A stretch of DNA of 11,120 nt from an uncultured Clostridia bacterium (GCA_937886445.1 CALGBY010000051.1:1-11120), one strand, 5' to 3'. Counted from the stretch's first letter, positions 1-7,006 are shown. The notes: generated from the sequence alone by a model not told the origin. Made by a program: numbers and translations.

Positions 1-64
1 GCGAATCTGTTGAAAAATTCACTCGCCATCACACTGACTCATTTGTGCGGTATTGCCTTAAAAG

Positions 65-97
65 CTGCTGTGAGCAGGACGGCTCATGTGTTATAAT
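65..97 (+). promoter_or_regulatory. Extended -10 promoter of the HAD gene
   Basis: TATAAT lies at 92-97 and is preceded by TG plus one base (89-91), an extended -10 element. The expected -35 position (69-74, TGTGAG) is poor, as is common for extended -10 promoters. A small inverted repeat CTGCT-GTG-AGCAG (65-77) covers that -35 position and could be an operator; this is inference. The start codon of the HAD gene follows about 50 bases downstream. Confidence 0.6.
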
Positions 98-146
98 AGA
101 TACAGCGGCCTTATGGCATGCTGTATGAACGGTAAGAGGTGTTGGG

Positions 147-977
147 ATGAAAGAAACGCGTCTTCGTGATATCCGACTGCTTGCGGTGGATCTGGACGGA
201 ACCGCTCTTGATGATGATAAAAAACTGAGCCGCGAAACACTTGACGCCTTCGGGAAGCTGATGGAAAACGGGATATACCTGTGTATATCGTCCGGCAGGT
301 GCTGGCCCGGTATCAGCAAATACGCGCAGCAGGTGAGGCCGAACGCCCCGGTTATTTCCTGTAACGGAGCGCTGCTTCTGTCGCCTTCGGGAGAGGTGCT
401 TCAAAAGACCGTGCTTGATGAAGAGGACGCGCTCAGGATCCTCTCTCTTGCTGAAGAACGGGATACAAGTGTTGTGATTTGGCTAGGAAACACCCTGTAC
501 GCGAACCGCCTGAATGACCGCACGCTGGATTACGGAAGACGGTACGGCGGCGGCATCGTGCCCGTTATCGGCGCTGATCATGAACGCATGGCAAGAGAAG
601 GCATCCAAAAGATCCTCTGGTATGATACCGTGGAAAAAGCGCGTGTGTGGAGCGGAGAATGCCGCGACTGGCCGCTGAAAAATGTGAATATTTTTACCTC
701 CGAACCGGGGTTCATAGAATTTTTCAGCAAGGATGTATCAAAGGGCAGCATGCTTATGACGGTGTGTGACAGGCTGAATGTGCCGGGGGACAGCTGCTGC
801 GCGGTGGGTGACGGCGAAAACGACATTCCCATGCTGCAAGCGGCAGCCTTTTCCGCCGCGATGGGCAACGCCGCGGACGAGGTAAAGCGTTTCGCGGATA
901 CGGTGCTGCTTTCCAATAATGAAAACGGCGTTGCGAAACTGATATGGGATATCCTGTACGATAAAGCAAACGGGTGA
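147..977 (+). CDS. Cof-type HAD-superfamily phosphatase
   Basis: A 276-residue cytosolic phosphatase of the HAD superfamily, Cof/YidA-like (class IIB cap), which usually dephosphorylates sugar phosphates, nucleotides or flavin-type small molecules; the substrate cannot be read from sequence. Motif I is DLDGT with nucleophile D15 and acid D17; motif II is the serine in ISSGR (residue 48); motif III is K199 in SKG; motif IV is GDGENDIPML (222-226 acidic pair). The central region (about 85-185) is the cap domain. Length matches the family. The start is set by AGAGGTG five bases upstream of the ATG. The gene stands alone: it has its own extended -10 promoter, faces the convergent CE2/GH130 operon, and is followed by a structured 3' region and a terminator. 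All catalytic motifs are intact. Confidence 0.93.
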   Translation: MKETRLRDIRLLAVDLDGTALDDDKKLSRETLDAFGKLMENGIYLCISSGRCWPGISKYAQQVRPNAPVISCNGALLLSPSGEVLQKTVLDEEDALRILSLAEERDTSVVIWLGNTLYANRLNDRTLDYGRRYGGGIVPVIGADHERMAREGIQKILWYDTVEKARVWSGECRDWPLKNVNIFTSEPGFIEFFSKDVSKGSMLMTVCDRLNVPGDSCCAVGDGENDIPMLQAAAFSAAMGNAADEVKRFADTVLLSNNENGVAKLIWDILYDKANG

Positions 978-1106
978 AACGCGGAAAAGCTCCCTGTGAA
1001 GAAAGTCCGGCGCCTGCTCACATGCCGGAGGATGAGGGAGCGTGCCCTGCTATACAGATATGGCTGCCGGCAAAATGTGAATCATGATCAAACCGGAAAT
1101 AAATAC
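978..1106 (+). other. Structured 3' region after the HAD gene
   Basis: No convincing gene is seen between the HAD stop codon and the terminator. The RNA would fold: GCTCCCT (989-995) pairs with AGGGAGC (1035-1041), enclosing a second hairpin TCCGGC (1006-1011) with GCCGGA (1024-1029). This could be a 3'UTR structure or a small RNA processed from the transcript. It matches no RNA family that I can name with confidence. Confidence 0.3.
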
Positions 1107-1148
1107 ACGGCGCAGGATGATCCGTTCTCATCATGCGCCGTACTTTTT
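1107..1148 (+). terminator. Rho-independent terminator of the HAD gene, possibly bidirectional
   Basis: ACGGCGCA (1107-1114) pairs with TGCGCCGT (1134-1141), continued after one G-A mismatch by GATGA (1116-1120) with TCATC (1128-1132), loop TCCGTTC. T5 follows at 1144-1148 on the plus strand. On the minus strand the same hairpin is followed by the weaker GTATTTATTT, so it may also end the convergent CE2 transcript. From 1149 to 1283 I see no gene or clear signal. Confidence 0.8.
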
Positions 1149-1283
1149 ATGTTGATGTAAGTAATATCATTGGTCTCCCGGGTCGGGGGGCGATGCTCCT
1201 TCACAAAAGGCACAGGGGCGGCATGCTTTCCTGGCGGGGCATCAGGTGCCGTTGCACAAAACGCGTTCGCGTGATCGTACCGT

Positions 1284-2333
1284 TCAGTCCTCCCAGAGTG
1301 CCTTGTCAAAGGAGGCAAGGTACGCGGTCAGCTCGCGCGCCATTTCCGTCTGCTCTGATACACGCGGATGACCGGGTGTGGCGATGCCCGTGCGGCGGAA
1401 GCTGAAATGGTACACCCGGCTGTCATTTCCGCCGGCTCTTTGGGCGACATCATCCAGCGCCTTGTCCCAGGCAGGGTGATGACAGAGCACGGTGGTGGTC
1501 AGGATGAACGACGCGCGGGGATAGACCTCCTTCAGCAGCGAAAGGAAGCGCAGATAATCCTGCTTCCACTGCTCCGCCTGCTCTCCGCACGGGTCCTCGG
1601 CCATGAAATCTCCGGGGTGGGCGTCGTTTTGCCCCAGAGCGATGATGACGGCGTGGGGAATGAAGCGGCTGAAATCCCACGGCGTACGGGGGCCGAGGTT
1701 TTCGTTGTAGTTCATTTTGTCCCACACTTCTGTTGTTCCCACATAGGGGTCGTTGAACCAGCCGCGCCCCGGCTGCAGGGCAATGCCGCCCTGCGAGCAG
1801 TTATGCAGTACGGCGTCCAGCGCCCGGGCTGTCTGCCAGCCGTAGCAGTACCAGCTGTTGGAATAGATGCCGTCATGTTCCGGCGGGTCGCTCTGACCGG
1901 TCAGGTGCATGGCCTCACACACTTCACCGCAGCTCACGCTGTCTCCGTAGACCTCGATACGGCGCTTTGGCAGCGGCGGAGGCGGGAGCAGCTTGCCGTC
2001 TGTATGCAGCGAGAGCAGGCGGTAACGGTGACAGCCGTCCATACGCTTGTAGAGAAGCACATCGTTGACATCATCGATCAGAAAGGAAGAAAGGTCGATC
2101 TCCTGCTCGCCGTTTACAAGCGGGATACGCCCTTCAAAGCCGTTCATGATGATACCGATGCTGTTTTGATAGTAAGCGTGATCGTTGCGCAGACGGATCA
2201 CCGCTTTTTTCCCCTTCAGGATAAAGCGCACAGAGGAACATACCCATGTAAAGAGCGGGCCGTCCGGGCAGCCCGGATCAACACGGCCGGTGTATTGCAG
2301 GCGGGGATCATCCAGTGAAACCGGTGTCAGCAT
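1284..2333 (-). CDS. CE2-type SGNH acetyl esterase
   Basis: A 349-residue carbohydrate esterase with the two-part build of family CE2: an N-terminal beta-sandwich (about 1-120) and a C-terminal SGNH hydrolase domain. Visible motifs are the nucleophile S132 in VYGDSVSCGE, the block II glycines in SQGGIAL (180-186), N236 in ALGQND, and H322 in TPGHP. The aspartate expected three residues before the histidine is missing (TPGH), as in CE2 enzymes that work with a Ser-His dyad. CE2 enzymes remove O-acetyl groups from sugars such as acetylated mannan or xylan. The ATG at 2333 is preferred because GAGAAGG lies seven bases upstream; a possible start at 2360 would put that site inside the gene. No signal peptide is seen, so it should be cytosolic. 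It follows the GH130 gene by 63 bases, in one operon. Confidence 0.85.
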   Translation of the reverse strand: MLTPVSLDDPRLQYTGRVDPGCPDGPLFTWVCSSVRFILKGKKAVIRLRNDHAYYQNSIGIIMNGFEGRIPLVNGEQEIDLSSFLIDDVNDVLLYKRMDGCHRYRLLSLHTDGKLLPPPPLPKRRIEVYGDSVSCGEVCEAMHLTGQSDPPEHDGIYSNSWYCYGWQTARALDAVLHNCSQGGIALQPGRGWFNDPYVGTTEVWDKMNYNENLGPRTPWDFSRFIPHAVIIALGQNDAHPGDFMAEDPCGEQAEQWKQDYLRFLSLLKEVYPRASFILTTTVLCHHPAWDKALDDVAQRAGGNDSRVYHFSFRRTGIATPGHPRVSEQTEMARELTAYLASFDKALWED

Positions 2334-2357
2334 AAATATACCTTCTCTTTTGCAGAG

Positions 2358-2393
2358 CATGCGGAGAATGACCGCGCCGGAATATTCCGCATG
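2358..2393 (-). promoter_or_regulatory. Intercistronic hairpin between GH130 and CE2 genes
   Basis: An 8-bp inverted repeat, CATGCGGA (2358-2365) with TCCGCATG (2386-2393), sits three bases after the GH130 stop codon and just ahead of the CE2 ribosome site. The 10-base palindrome GGAATATTCC (2379-2388) overlaps its arm. There is no T-run, so it is not a standard terminator. A role in mRNA processing or in protecting the GH130 message is inference. Confidence 0.45.
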
Positions 2394-2396
2394 GAT

Positions 2397-3419
2397 TCAG
2401 CGTTTACCGTATTCGGTGTCGTTCCAGCCGGTCACGGAATGCTCCTTGATATAGTCGATGATATCGTCCAGCTGTGTGAAGGCAAGGCCTACATAGCTGT
2501 CGGCCGCGCCGTAGTAAAGCGCGATGCGGCCTGTGGCGCTGTCGTGCAGCGTGCAGCAGGGGAAGCATACATTGGGCACAAAGCCGCGCTCCTCATACCA
2601 TTCCTCGGGCGTAAGCAGGTAATTTTCACAGCGGTATTTCACGATGCTGGGGTTATCGATATCCAGTATGGCGCCGCCCACGGAATAGACATAGCCGTTG
2701 CAGGTGCCGGCCACGCCGTGGTAGAACAGCAGCCAGCCCTCGCTGGTTTCGATGGGCGCAGCGCCCCCGCCGATCTTCAGGCTTTCCCACCATTCGCTGC
2801 CCTTGCTCATCACATGGCGGTGATGCCCCCAGTATTCCATATCGGGGCTTTCCGAAACGAAAATATCACCGAAGGGGGTATGCCCTGTGTCGGAAGGACG
2901 GCTGAGCATCATGAATTTTCCGTTGATCTTTCTCGGAAAGAGCACCGCGTTGCGGTTATAGGGCAGGAAGGGGCATTCCACACGGGTGAAGGTCTCAAAA
3001 TCCTTCGTTTTGGCCATGCCGATGGCGGCACCGAAAAAGTCCGTACACCAGATGACATAATAGGTATCCTCCACCTTGACAAGGCGCGGGTCATAGGCGT
3101 AGTTCGGCATCGCGGGAGCACCGTTTTCATCCACAAAGGGGATGGGCTTTTCTTCGATCTCCCATTTGACGCCGTCACGGCTGAAGCCGCGGTGGATGAG
3201 AGGAATGCCGTTGACGGCCTCGGCACGGAAAACGCCGGCATAGCCGTCCTTCCAGGGGATGACGGCGCTGTTGAATATGCGGGCGATGCCCTTTACGGGA
3301 TTGCGCTTGATAATGGGGTTTTCGCTGTATCGCCATACAGGGGCGTTTTCAAGGCCTTCGGGCCTTTCCTGCCAGGGAATGCCGGGAAGCGGGTCGGAGA
3401 TCATACGGTATTTGTTCAT
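2397..3419 (-). CDS. GH130 beta-mannoside phosphorylase
   Basis: A 340-residue glycoside phosphorylase of family GH130, most like the subfamily that splits beta-1,4-mannooligosaccharides with phosphate to give alpha-mannose 1-phosphate. The single-domain five-bladed propeller family is recognisable from RYSENPIIKRNPVKGIARIFNS near the N-terminus, the catalytic aspartate D110 in YAYDPR, LSRPSDTGHTPFGD (172-185), the SPDMEYWGHHRHVM segment (191-204), and LLFYHG (230-235). Length is normal. The ATG at 3419 is chosen because AAGGAGGA lies seven bases upstream; the frame runs open to 3758 but that extension covers the promoter. It has no signal peptide, so it acts in the cytosol on imported oligosaccharides. 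It is first in an operon with the CE2 esterase, which would remove acetyl groups that block phosphorolysis. Exact linkage preference is not proven. Confidence 0.9.
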   Translation of the reverse strand: MNKYRMISDPLPGIPWQERPEGLENAPVWRYSENPIIKRNPVKGIARIFNSAVIPWKDGYAGVFRAEAVNGIPLIHRGFSRDGVKWEIEEKPIPFVDENGAPAMPNYAYDPRLVKVEDTYYVIWCTDFFGAAIGMAKTKDFETFTRVECPFLPYNRNAVLFPRKINGKFMMLSRPSDTGHTPFGDIFVSESPDMEYWGHHRHVMSKGSEWWESLKIGGGAAPIETSEGWLLFYHGVAGTCNGYVYSVGGAILDIDNPSIVKYRCENYLLTPEEWYEERGFVPNVCFPCCTLHDSATGRIALYYGAADSYVGLAFTQLDDIIDYIKEHSVTGWNDTEYGKR

Positions 3420-3452
3420 GGCTCGTTCCTCCTTATTGGTGTCCTTTATTCT

Positions 3453-3481
3453 ATTATAGCGGAAACAAAGCGGGAGGGCAA
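3453..3481 (-). promoter_or_regulatory. Promoter of the GH130-CE2 operon
   Basis: On the minus strand TTGCCC (3476-3481), a 17-base spacer and a perfect TATAAT (3453-3458) lie about 35 bases upstream of the GH130 start codon. No operator could be identified with confidence around it, so induction by mannosides is not shown here. Confidence 0.75.
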
Positions 3482-3569
3482 TACGAAATCGAGCTTTACG
3501 GAACCGGATCCATCGGATAGAACATACGCTCTTTCCGCCATCCGTTTGCCGTAGAGAGTGCACGGCAGG

Positions 3570-3610
3570 AAAAAAGGAGCGCAGGGCCGGTGATCTCGGC
3601 CGTACGCTCC
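3570..3610 (-). terminator. Rho-independent terminator of the MATE gene
   Basis: On the minus strand GGAGCG and CGGCCG pair with CGGCC and CGCTCC around a short loop, with small internal mismatches, followed directly by six T (3570-3575). It lies 34 bases after the MATE stop codon. Confidence 0.88.
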
Positions 3611-3643
3611 GAAAGGATTCATGTTGACTTCGGGGAATGATGA

Positions 3644-5083
3644 TCAGAGGATCTTCGTTCCCTCCGGCAGGGGACGGATCATCGTTTTGTAGATCCTGAA
3701 GAAGAAGAACACGGAGCATCCCAGCGAGGCAAGCTCTGAGACGGGGAAGGCATACCACACCAGATCGCTGTTTCCGTTCCGCTGCCCCAGCATGGCCAGC
3801 AGCAGCGCCACGGGCAGCAGCACCACCAACTGCCTCGCGATGGAAACGATCATGGAATAGACGCTGCGCCCCAGTGCCTGGAAAATGCTGCCCAGCACGA
3901 TGCTGACGGCGGCCGCGAGGAAGGGGATGCAGATGATCCTGAGCGCGGGGATGCCGATGGAAAGCATGTTTTCATCCGCGTTGAAGATGGAAAGCAACGG
4001 GCCGGGAATGAACAGGAAGAGCGCTGTGCCTATCAGCATGAACATGCAGGCGATCACCAGCGATACCTTGACTGCCTTTTCAATGCGCAGGCGGTTCGCT
4101 GCTCCGAAATTGTAGGCGATGATGGGGATCACACCGTTATTGAGGCCGAAGATGGGCATGAATACAAAGCTGTTCAGCTTGAAATATATGCCGAACACCG
4201 TAGCCGCGGTCTCTTTGCCCGGCGTATAGGAAATGAGGATCTTGTTCATCAGGAAGGTCATCAGCGAGCCGATGGCCACCATGAGCACGGAGGGGATACC
4301 GATGGCGTAGATGCGCCGGATGAGCTTCATATCGGGGCGGAAGGAACTCAGACGCAGGCGGATATCGGGGTTTTTGAGCTGATTCAGGATCACGGCCAGA
4401 ATGAAGGCAACGATCTGCCCGATCACGGTGGCTACGGCCGCTCCCTTTACGCCCATATCAAATACGCCGATCTTCAGGCCGAACAGCTCAAAATTATCCT
4501 GTCCGAAGATGAAAACGGGGTCCAGTATGATGTTGATCACAGCGCCGGTCCCCTGCGTGAAGAGGGTATACTTGGTACGCCCTGTGGACTGCATCAGCCT
4601 TTCAAACATGATCTGGCCGAATACGCCGAAGGAGAAACAGCAAACAACGGTCAGGTAATCCTCTCCGTAGCTGATGATCTCCGTTACTCCTGTCTGCGCG
4701 GCAATGAAGGCACGGCTGACGGTGAGACCCAGAATGAGAAAGAGCACATAGCCCACCAGCGCGAGCAGCACGCCGTTTTCGGCAACGCGGTTGGCAAGCT
4801 CACGGTTTTTTTCTCCCAGCGCGCGGGAGAGCAGCGCGTTCACACCGACGCCGGTACCGGTCGCTACGGCGATCATCAGGTTCTGCGCCGGGAAGGCCAG
4901 AGAGACCGCGGTGAGGGAGGCTTCGCTCAGCCTGCTCACATACATGCTGTCCACCACATTGTATACGGCCTGCACCAGCATGGAAATGATCATGGGGAGG
5001 GACATGTTCAGCACCAGCTTCAGCACGGGCATGGTGCCCATCTTGTTTTCCCTGGGGGATACCGACGGTTTTGCTTCGCTCAT
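3644..5083 (-). CDS. MATE family efflux transporter
   Basis: A 479-residue inner-membrane exporter of the MATE family (MepA/DinF-type branch), expected to have 12 transmembrane helices in two six-helix halves and to exchange drugs or metabolites for Na+ or H+. Family marks include SLPMIISMLVQAVYNVVDSM in helix 1, QGTGAVINIILDPVFIFG in the first half, and the second-half repeat FGLNNGVIPIIAYNFGAA and FQALGRS. Length is normal and the frame is intact. The ATG at 5083 follows AAAAGG at eight bases; a GTG at 5092 is an alternative adding three residues. It forms its own unit between a near-consensus promoter and a strong terminator. The substrate cannot be told, and proximity to the sugar genes is not evidence of a role in sugar export. 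Confidence 0.92.
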   Translation of the reverse strand: MSEAKPSVSPRENKMGTMPVLKLVLNMSLPMIISMLVQAVYNVVDSMYVSRLSEASLTAVSLAFPAQNLMIAVATGTGVGVNALLSRALGEKNRELANRVAENGVLLALVGYVLFLILGLTVSRAFIAAQTGVTEIISYGEDYLTVVCCFSFGVFGQIMFERLMQSTGRTKYTLFTQGTGAVINIILDPVFIFGQDNFELFGLKIGVFDMGVKGAAVATVIGQIVAFILAVILNQLKNPDIRLRLSSFRPDMKLIRRIYAIGIPSVLMVAIGSLMTFLMNKILISYTPGKETAATVFGIYFKLNSFVFMPIFGLNNGVIPIIAYNFGAANRLRIEKAVKVSLVIACMFMLIGTALFLFIPGPLLSIFNADENMLSIGIPALRIICIPFLAAAVSIVLGSIFQALGRSVYSMIVSIARQLVVLLPVALLLAMLGQRNGNSDLVWYAFPVSELASLGCSVFFFFRIYKTMIRPLPEGTKIL

Positions 5084-5121
5084 TTGACACACCTTTTCAC
5101 AAAAATAGTCGCAACCACATT

Positions 5122-5150
5122 ATTGTAGAGGAGAGGGCAGCCGATGTCAA
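5122..5150 (-). promoter_or_regulatory. Promoter of the MATE gene
   Basis: Minus strand: perfect TTGACA (5145-5150), a 17-base spacer, and TACAAT (5122-5127), one mismatch from consensus. The start codon is about 40 bases downstream. It is divergent from the mscL promoter, with about 65 bases between them. Confidence 0.85.
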
Positions 5151-5213
5151 CCTTTCGCGGCGGCATTGAGCGAATTTTGCGGCACAAAAGTTTTTTGTTT
5201 GTATATTTTTCTA

Positions 5214-5242
5214 TTGCCTGCAGGTGAAGGTAGTGATATAAT
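5214..5242 (+). promoter_or_regulatory. Promoter of mscL
   Basis: TTGCCT (5214-5219), a 17-base spacer and TATAAT (5237-5242), the latter extended by TGA (5234-5236). The transcript leader is about 45 bases and contains AAGGAG (5278-5283) ahead of the mscL start. Confidence 0.85.
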
Positions 5243-5292
5243 GCTTGAAAAGGCTCACAGAGCCTTAATCCAATTTAAGGAGTGTAGTACCC

Positions 5293-5766
5293 ATGAAGAA
5301 GTTCCTCAAGGAATTCAAAGAGTTCGCCATGAAGGGCAATGTGCTTGATATGGCCATCGGCGTCATCATCGCCACTGCCTTCGGCAAGATCGTCTCCTCC
5401 CTGATCGCGGATGTTCTGATGCCTCTCATCGGTCTGGTAACCGGTGGTGTGAATGTGTCCGGTATGTTCGCCATCCTGGGCAAGCTGCCCGAGGGCGTTG
5501 CCGCTGCCGATATCACTTCTCTTGAGAAGGCTGCCGAACTGGGCGTAGCCACTCTGAACTACGGTACCTTCATCCAGACCATTATCGACTTCATCTGCGT
5601 CGCGCTGTGCATCTTCCTGTTTGTGAAGGTCGTCAACAAGATGAAGAAGAAGCAGGAGCCCGCTCCCGCCCCCGCCCCCACCACCAAGAAGTGCCCCTTC
5701 TGCTGCACCGATATCGCGATCGAAGCGACCCGCTGCCCCCACTGCACCAGCGAGCTGAAGAAGTAA
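5293..5766 (+). CDS. mscL: Large-conductance mechanosensitive channel with C-terminal zinc ribbon
   Basis: A 157-residue inner-membrane channel that opens under high membrane tension to release solutes during osmotic downshock; it works as a homopentamer. The N-terminal helix (KKFLKEFKEFAMKGNVLDMA), the pore-lining helix TM1 (about 17-45, VIIATAFGKIVSSLIADVLMP), a periplasmic loop, and TM2 (about 96-114, FIQTIIDFICVALCIFLF) match the family closely. After the usual basic NKMKKK stretch and a Pro-Ala linker, the C-terminal helical bundle known from E. coli MscL is replaced by a four-cysteine zinc ribbon: CPFC (134-137), ten residues, CPHC (148-151). This arrangement occurs in other anaerobes as far as I recall. 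AAGGAG lies ten bases upstream of the ATG. The gene is monocistronic between a clear promoter and terminator. Confidence 0.97.
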   Translation: MKKFLKEFKEFAMKGNVLDMAIGVIIATAFGKIVSSLIADVLMPLIGLVTGGVNVSGMFAILGKLPEGVAAADITSLEKAAELGVATLNYGTFIQTIIDFICVALCIFLFVKVVNKMKKKQEPAPAPAPTTKKCPFCCTDIAIEATRCPHCTSELKK

Positions 5767-5787
5767 TACCTGTTTGGCTAAAACATG

Positions 5788-5814
5788 CCGTGTCCTTCGG
5801 GACACGGTTTTTTT
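5788..5814 (+). terminator. Rho-independent terminator of mscL
   Basis: Perfect 8-bp stem CCGTGTCC (5788-5795) with GGACACGG (5800-5807), a stable TTCG tetraloop, and seven T (5808-5814). Confidence 0.96.
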
Positions 5815-5863
5815 GTGACCGCGAACGCCGTAAGAAGGTTTATATGTATTCAAATCATTTTCA

Positions 5864-5920
5864 TACAGCCCATGAGTGCCTCTTCCGGCTGTACAGCCCG
5901 TAAGCGTGTCGTACAGCCGG
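5864..5920. repeat. TACAGCC repeats with a 10-bp inverted repeat
   Basis: TACAGCC occurs at 5864-5870, 5892-5898 and 5912-5918. The last two lie in a perfect 10-bp inverted repeat, CCGGCTGTAC (5885-5894) with GTACAGCCGG (5911-5920), separated by 16 bases. There is no T-run on either side. It sits between the two converging terminators, in DNA that needs no transcription. A binding site or a short mobile repeat is possible; function is unknown. Confidence 0.45.
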
Positions 5921-5937
5921 CTCCGCGTAAAAGGGCA

Positions 5938-5973
5938 AAGCAAAGGGCGGAAGCGCGTTTCGCGCTTCCGCCC
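5938..5973 (-). terminator. Terminator of the 5999-6934 gene
   Basis: A perfect 13-bp stem (5945-5957 with 5961-5973, arm GGGCGGAAGCGCG) with a three-base loop. On the minus strand it is followed by TTTGCTTTGCCCTTTT, an interrupted T-run. It lies 25 bases after the stop codon. Confidence 0.8.
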
Positions 5974-5998
5974 TCACGGATACATTGCTTTGCCGGGG

Positions 5999-6934
5999 TC
6001 AGTTGTCCTGCTCCATCAGCAGCTCCATCTGATAACGGAGCGCTTTGTTTTCCTGCAGGTTGTGCCAGTAACGGGTAAGCTTGTGGGTGCCGGTCACATA
6101 ATCACAGTAGGTGACATGGTTCAGTATGAACAGCAGCACATTGGTATCGCCGTCCAGATCATTCTCGATGGAAATGGGCTGGCCGAAGGCGAAGGAACGG
6201 GGCGCCCTCGCGGTATTGACTGTTACCTCGGAAAGATCGTGGAAGATGGTCATGAATTCATCCGTGGTCTTGGTGTTGCCGCCCTGAGATTCGTAGAAGT
6301 TGTGATAATTGACAAATACGGTGTCTCCGCTCACGGTCACGATCACCTTGCCAAGGATATACAGGTTGCTGCCGATGTAGGCAAATTCCTGATCCCCCTG
6401 AAGGCTCAGGTCGATCGGCGTGACATGGAACCATTTATCCGTCTTGGGGCGCGGCATATCGCGCAGCGGCAGGCCGAAGCAGCAGGCGGTGTTATCGGGA
6501 TACCAGGTGCCCTTTTCCACCAGAATGGTGTCGGTCTTCTTATCATAGGTGAGGTAAAGAGAATAATCGGAGGTTTTTCCGTCCATCTTGAAGGTGTACA
6601 CCAGATGCTTGGTGAGGGCTTTGGCGTTTGGCAGCTCCGTGTCAAAATCCAGCTTCCATTTGATCTTGTCGCCGGCCTTTACCTTTTTCGTCACATGCTG
6701 TATGGTAGCTTTGCCGTTGGTATAGTCCTTTACCGTCAGCTCCAGAGAGCCGGACTTGGTGGAATTGACTGTGGTGATCAGCACAACAGCGCTTTTGCCT
6801 CTCTCGATGCGCACTTCCTTTACATCGGTAGGCAGGCTGTGGCTGAGCGGAGTGGCGGCCAGCGCAGGCACGGTGCTGATGAGCAGGCTCAGCAGAAGCA
6901 GCGCGCTAAGCACCCGGTACAGGTTCTTTTTCAT
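5999..6934 (-). CDS. Exported protein of unknown function
   Basis: I do not recognise this 311-residue protein. It starts with a standard Sec signal peptide: MKKNLYR, a hydrophobic core of about 15 residues (ALLLLSLLIS) and a likely cleavage after ALA (26). The mature part has no lipobox and no membrane helix, so secretion to the outside or loose wall attachment is expected. It is rich in beta-prone segments: residues 35-120 look like a sandwich domain (ERGKSAVVLITTV, SGSLELTVKDY), and the C-terminal half holds two adjacent cysteines (ACCFGLP) and a further Cys in VTYCDYV, so disulfides are possible. The ATG follows AAAGGAG at eight bases. It has its own promoter and terminator. Codon use is like the neighbours. 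A binding or stress-sensing role would be guesswork. Confidence 0.85.
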   Translation of the reverse strand: MKKNLYRVLSALLLLSLLISTVPALAATPLSHSLPTDVKEVRIERGKSAVVLITTVNSTKSGSLELTVKDYTNGKATIQHVTKKVKAGDKIKWKLDFDTELPNAKALTKHLVYTFKMDGKTSDYSLYLTYDKKTDTILVEKGTWYPDNTACCFGLPLRDMPRPKTDKWFHVTPIDLSLQGDQEFAYIGSNLYILGKVIVTVSGDTVFVNYHNFYESQGGNTKTTDEFMTIFHDLSEVTVNTARAPRSFAFGQPISIENDLDGDTNVLLFILNHVTYCDYVTGTHKLTRYWHNLQENKALRYQMELLMEQDN

Positions 6935-6977
6935 CTTGATTTCTCCTTTATCCCGAAAATCCTTCTGTTACGCGCGT

Positions 6978-7006
6978 ATTATAGCATATCCCTCCGGGAA
7001 TGAAAA
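6978..7006 (-). promoter_or_regulatory. Promoter of the 5999-6934 gene
   Basis: Minus strand: TTTTCA (7001-7006), 17-base spacer, TATAAT (6978-6983) extended by TGC. The start codon is about 45 bases downstream. Confidence 0.75.

Noticed and set aside
1..64. Possible end of an upstream gene
   Set aside because: No frame gives a recognisable protein tail and no terminator is seen, so nothing can be called.
989..1041. GAAGAAAGTCCGG resembling the conserved start of RNase P RNA
   Set aside because: The match is short, the closing conserved region is not found, and the space before the terminator is far too small for RNase P RNA.
1368..2318. Plus-strand 316-codon frame opposite the CE2 gene
   Set aside because: The opposite strand holds a complete CE2 enzyme with catalytic motifs; the plus-strand product has no recognisable domain and no ribosome site.
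2391..3554. Plus-strand 387-codon frame opposite the GH130 gene
   Set aside because: Mirror frame of GH130 with Ala/Gly/Val-rich noise and no start signal; it also crosses the GH130 promoter.
5275..5943. Minus-strand 222-codon frame across mscL
   Set aside because: It is antisense to a clear mscL gene, contains Gly/Leu-rich low-complexity protein, and crosses the mscL terminator. It is a shadow of mscL codon bias.
5876..7003. Plus-strand 375-codon frame opposite the exported protein gene
   Set aside because: The minus-strand gene has a signal peptide, ribosome site, promoter and terminator; the plus frame has none of these.
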